Positions 5,264-7,194 of a stretch of 7,194 nucleotides of DNA are shown here, one piece after another; the stretch's first letter is position 1, and each line of letters begins with the position of its first letter. Below the pieces are notes generated by a model. The model was given only the letters and a program-made list of their open reading frames with translations. It ran no database searches and was not told where the DNA came from. The position numbers were made by a program, and so were the translations under genes. The DNA comes from Pseudomonadota bacterium (GTDB lineage: Bacteria; Desulfobacterota; Anaeroferrophillalia; Anaeroferrophillales; Tharpellaceae), in NCBI GenBank assembly GCA_015486445.1, contig WFRT01000357.1, positions 1 through 7,194 of the forward strand, written 5' to 3'.

Positions 5264-6880
5264 ATGGATCTGAAAGCAAAAAAATGGCTGGTGTTCATCA
5301 TGTGCATCTTCCTGCTGGCGGCCCTGTTCCTCGTCGCCCGCTACGAATCGGCACGTTTTGCCGCCAAGGTCGGCCTGCAGCCGCACAAAATTTTTGTCAG
5401 CGACGCCAGCAAACCATGCGTCGAATGTCACAAGCGCAAGGGGGTGGCGCCCAACATGCTGACCCAGTGGGAAGGCAGCCTGCACGCCCGCAAGGGAATT
5501 GACTGCATCCAGTGTCACAAGGCCGAAAAGGGCGATTTCGACGCTTTCACCTGCCCCGAATCGACGATCCTGGTAGCCCAGTTTCCGACCCCGAAAGACT
5601 GCGCCAAGTGCCACAAGGAGATCGTCAAGCAGTTTACCGAGTCCAAGCACGCCTTCCCGTTCTGGATCTACGCCAACGCCGACCGGGCGGTTTTCGAACC
5701 GATCATCGGCACCAAGCACGGCTGCGAAGAGTGCCACCAGATTACCAACATGTGGCCCGACGGCAGCGTCGGCGAGTGCGACGCCTGCCATCCCAAGCAC
5801 AGTTTCTCGATCGCCGTCGCCCGCTCGCCCGAGACCTGCGGCGAATGCCACCTGGGCCCCGACCATCCCCATATCGAGATCTACAACGAATCCAAGCACG
5901 GCAACATCTTCCAGTCCATCCGCAACAAGGTCGACCTGAACTACCGCAGCAGCACCGACAAGCCGATTCCGATCGAGGTTCCGACCTGTGCCACCTGCCA
6001 CATGGACGCCGCCCCCGGCGTCAAGGGCACCCACAACGTCAGCACCCGGCTGTCCTGGGAATCGCAGGCCCCGTGGAGTTTCCGCACGGTCTGGCTCGAA
6101 GACAAGCTCGGCACCTGGCAGGACAAGCGCAAACGGATGGAAGCGGTCTGCCTCAACTGCCACGCCAAGAAGTTCGTCTTGACCTACGCCTTGATCTCCG
6201 ACCTCGTCAACCTCCAGTACAACGAGATCCGGCGCCAGTTCGTCTACTGGAACACCAAGTACACCAAGGAAGGCCTGGTCCACCGCACCGAGCTCAACGG
6301 CAAGTTCTACTCCAAGCCCTTCCTCAACGGCTGGGATGAGAAGCCCGAGGTCCTGATGTACGAAACCTGGCATCACGAGGGCCGCCGCTTCCGCCACGGC
6401 TCGGAGATGATGGGTCCCGACTACACCCAGTGGCACGGCATCTGGGAAATGCAGCACAAACTCCAGGAGATCATCAACTGGGGGGCCGAGCACGGTGACG
6501 AAGAGGCCAAGAAAATCGCCGAAAGCACCAGCCCGACCAAGTACATGCCTTACAAAATCTACGACTTCCCGGGCAACGAATGGGGCATCGGCACCGAAAA
6601 ATTCAGGACCCCGGTGCTCTACAAGCTGATCCCGAACTACTGGGACAAGGTCAAGGCCAATGTCGAAGAAGCCTACAAAAAGGGCATCCTGACCAAGGAA
6701 CAGTGGGAAATGTGGCTGGAACGCTACAACAACCGCGATCACTACCTGGGGCTCGAGTACCCGCCCCATCCGGTAACCGAGAAGTACCGGGCCGATTTCA
6801 AGAAGGATCTGGACACCCTGAAAAAAGAAGCGATCGGCATCAAGCTGCCCTCGCCGACCCCGTTCAGCGAAGTCCACTGA
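5264..6880 (+). CDS. hao: Membrane-anchored octahaem cytochrome c, hydroxylamine oxidoreductase (HAO) family
   Basis: The 538-residue protein has one N-terminal hydrophobic helix (about 8-25) after a lysine-rich start, with no clear cleavage site, so it is probably anchored with its body in the periplasm. Eight CxxCH haem sites begin at C52, C81, C113, C154, C172, C192, C242 and C296. Spacing and flanking motifs such as CGECHLGPDHPHIEIY (192-207) and ESKHGNI (209-215) are those of the HAO family. The fourth site (C154-H158) should be the catalytic haem. The C-terminal helical part keeps WHHEGRR (369-375) and MMGPDYTQWHG (382-392), where Y387 is a candidate for the tyrosine that cross-links the catalytic haem in oxidising HAOs. 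If cross-linked, it would oxidise hydroxylamine or hydrazine; if not, it would reduce nitrite, NO or hydroxylamine. It follows the Rieske/b genes on the same strand, suggesting direct electron exchange with that complex. Substrate and direction cannot be settled from sequence. Confidence 0.93.
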   Translation: MDLKAKKWLVFIMCIFLLAALFLVARYESARFAAKVGLQPHKIFVSDASKPCVECHKRKGVAPNMLTQWEGSLHARKGIDCIQCHKAEKGDFDAFTCPESTILVAQFPTPKDCAKCHKEIVKQFTESKHAFPFWIYANADRAVFEPIIGTKHGCEECHQITNMWPDGSVGECDACHPKHSFSIAVARSPETCGECHLGPDHPHIEIYNESKHGNIFQSIRNKVDLNYRSSTDKPIPIEVPTCATCHMDAAPGVKGTHNVSTRLSWESQAPWSFRTVWLEDKLGTWQDKRKRMEAVCLNCHAKKFVLTYALISDLVNLQYNEIRRQFVYWNTKYTKEGLVHRTELNGKFYSKPFLNGWDEKPEVLMYETWHHEGRRFRHGSEMMGPDYTQWHGIWEMQHKLQEIINWGAEHGDEEAKKIAESTSPTKYMPYKIYDFPGNEWGIGTEKFRTPVLYKLIPNYWDKVKANVEEAYKKGILTKEQWEMWLERYNNRDHYLGLEYPPHPVTEKYRADFKKDLDTLKKEAIGIKLPSPTPFSEVH

Positions 6881-6900
6881 CACTCAAACCCTTAAGCTGA

Positions 6901-6936
6901 AAAAGGCGGGAACCGGCAACGGTTTCCGCCTTTTTC
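6901..6936 (+). terminator. Strong intrinsic terminator of the respiratory operon
   Basis: Bases 6901-6916 pair with 6921-6936 over 16 positions, with a single G-T wobble (6911/6926), around a GCAA tetraloop. The stem starts with five A and ends with five T, giving the required U-run and potential two-way action. It lies 20 bp past the octahaem cytochrome stop, so it closes that operon and insulates the following lipoprotein gene. Confidence 0.93.
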
Positions 6937-6970
6937 ATCGCCCCCTCCAAGAAAGGAACCCGGTCTCGCG

Positions 6971-7194
6971 ATGACTTCCCGCCTGAAAAAACTTCTCCTG
7001 CCCCTGCTCCTGCTGGCCCTCCTGGTCCCGACCGCCGCCTGCGATTCCGGCTCGAGCCCATCGCAGCCGGCCGCCGAAAAAAAGCAGCTTGCGGCGGCCA
7101 TCCCCGACCAGGTAGTGCTGGTCGAAATCGACGACCGCCGGCTGACCGGGGCCGACCTGAAGCGCTATCTTGCGCTCTTCAAGGACTCCGAGGC
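6971..7194 (+). CDS. Lipoprotein, possibly a SurA/PrsA-type foldase (partial, C-terminus beyond right edge)
   Basis: Seventy-four residues are visible to the window edge. The start MTSRLKK is followed by a leucine-rich helix and the lipobox TAAC with C24, a type II signal peptide, so the mature protein is lipid-anchored outside the inner membrane. A serine/proline/alanine linker (25-45) leads to VVLVEIDDRRLTGADLKRYL (48-67), which resembles the opening strand and helix of SurA/PrsA N-terminal chaperone domains. A parvulin-type prolyl isomerase domain would be expected further right but is not visible, so the function is tentative. A weak AAGGA (6954-6958) lies 12 nt before the ATG. It follows the terminator of the cytochrome operon; no separate promoter was recognised in the short gap. 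Confidence 0.75.
   Translation, partial: MTSRLKKLLLPLLLLALLVPTAACDSGSSPSQPAAEKKQLAAAIPDQVVLVEIDDRRLTGADLKRYLALFKDSE

Noticed and set aside
5249..6883. Minus-strand 544-codon open frame opposite the octahaem cytochrome
   Set aside because: Exact shadow of the cytochrome gene, caused by the lack of stops on the opposite strand of GC-rich DNA.
1..7194. CRISPR arrays, insertion sequences, tRNA or rRNA genes
   Set aside because: No regularly spaced long repeats, transposase reading frames, terminal inverted repeats or RNA gene signatures were seen on either strand.

Overview
The window is GC-rich, Gram-negative-type DNA. It encodes a Tat-exported Rieske protein, a lipobox lipoprotein, c-type haem attachment motifs and a periplasmic haem sensor. 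This content suggests an anaerobic or facultatively respiring bacterium rich in multihaem cytochromes, such as a Desulfobacterota-like lineage. That placement is inference; no rRNA or other phylogenetic marker is present.

Left part, minus strand. A ParA/Soj-type ATPase (1-707) runs off the left edge. A 200-bp spacer with a perfect 13-bp inverted repeat separates it from a two-component system. That system is a sensor histidine kinase (1608-3275) with a periplasmic c-type haem domain of the Tll0287-like/DUF3365 kind, overlapping by 17 nt an OmpR/PhoB-type response regulator (908-1624).

Middle. A divergent regulatory region of about 300 bp (3276-3582) separates the kinase from the plus-strand genes. 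It has an AT-rich core with two identical TTAACACA boxes 20 bp apart, a short dyad and candidate promoters in both directions.

Right part, plus strand. Four genes form an apparent respiratory operon: a Rieske iron-sulphur protein, a four-helix b6-type cytochrome b, a subunit-IV-type protein with PEWY, and an octahaem cytochrome of the hydroxylamine oxidoreductase (HAO) family with an N-terminal membrane anchor. A strong intrinsic terminator (6901-6936) closes the operon. A lipoprotein gene, possibly a SurA/PrsA-type foldase, then starts and runs off the right edge.

Working model (inference). The Rieske/b6/IV proteins form a quinol-oxidising bc-type complex with no cytochrome c1 or f gene. 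The anchored octahaem HAO-like protein takes that place as direct electron partner, linking the quinone pool to a nitrogen oxide or hydroxylamine reaction in the periplasm. The divergent haem sensor kinase and its regulator are well placed to control the operon in response to redox state or a haem ligand. From memory, a comparable Rieske/cytochrome b plus HAO-like gene cluster exists in the anammox bacterium Kuenenia. This window would be a compact four-gene version with its own haem-based sensor.
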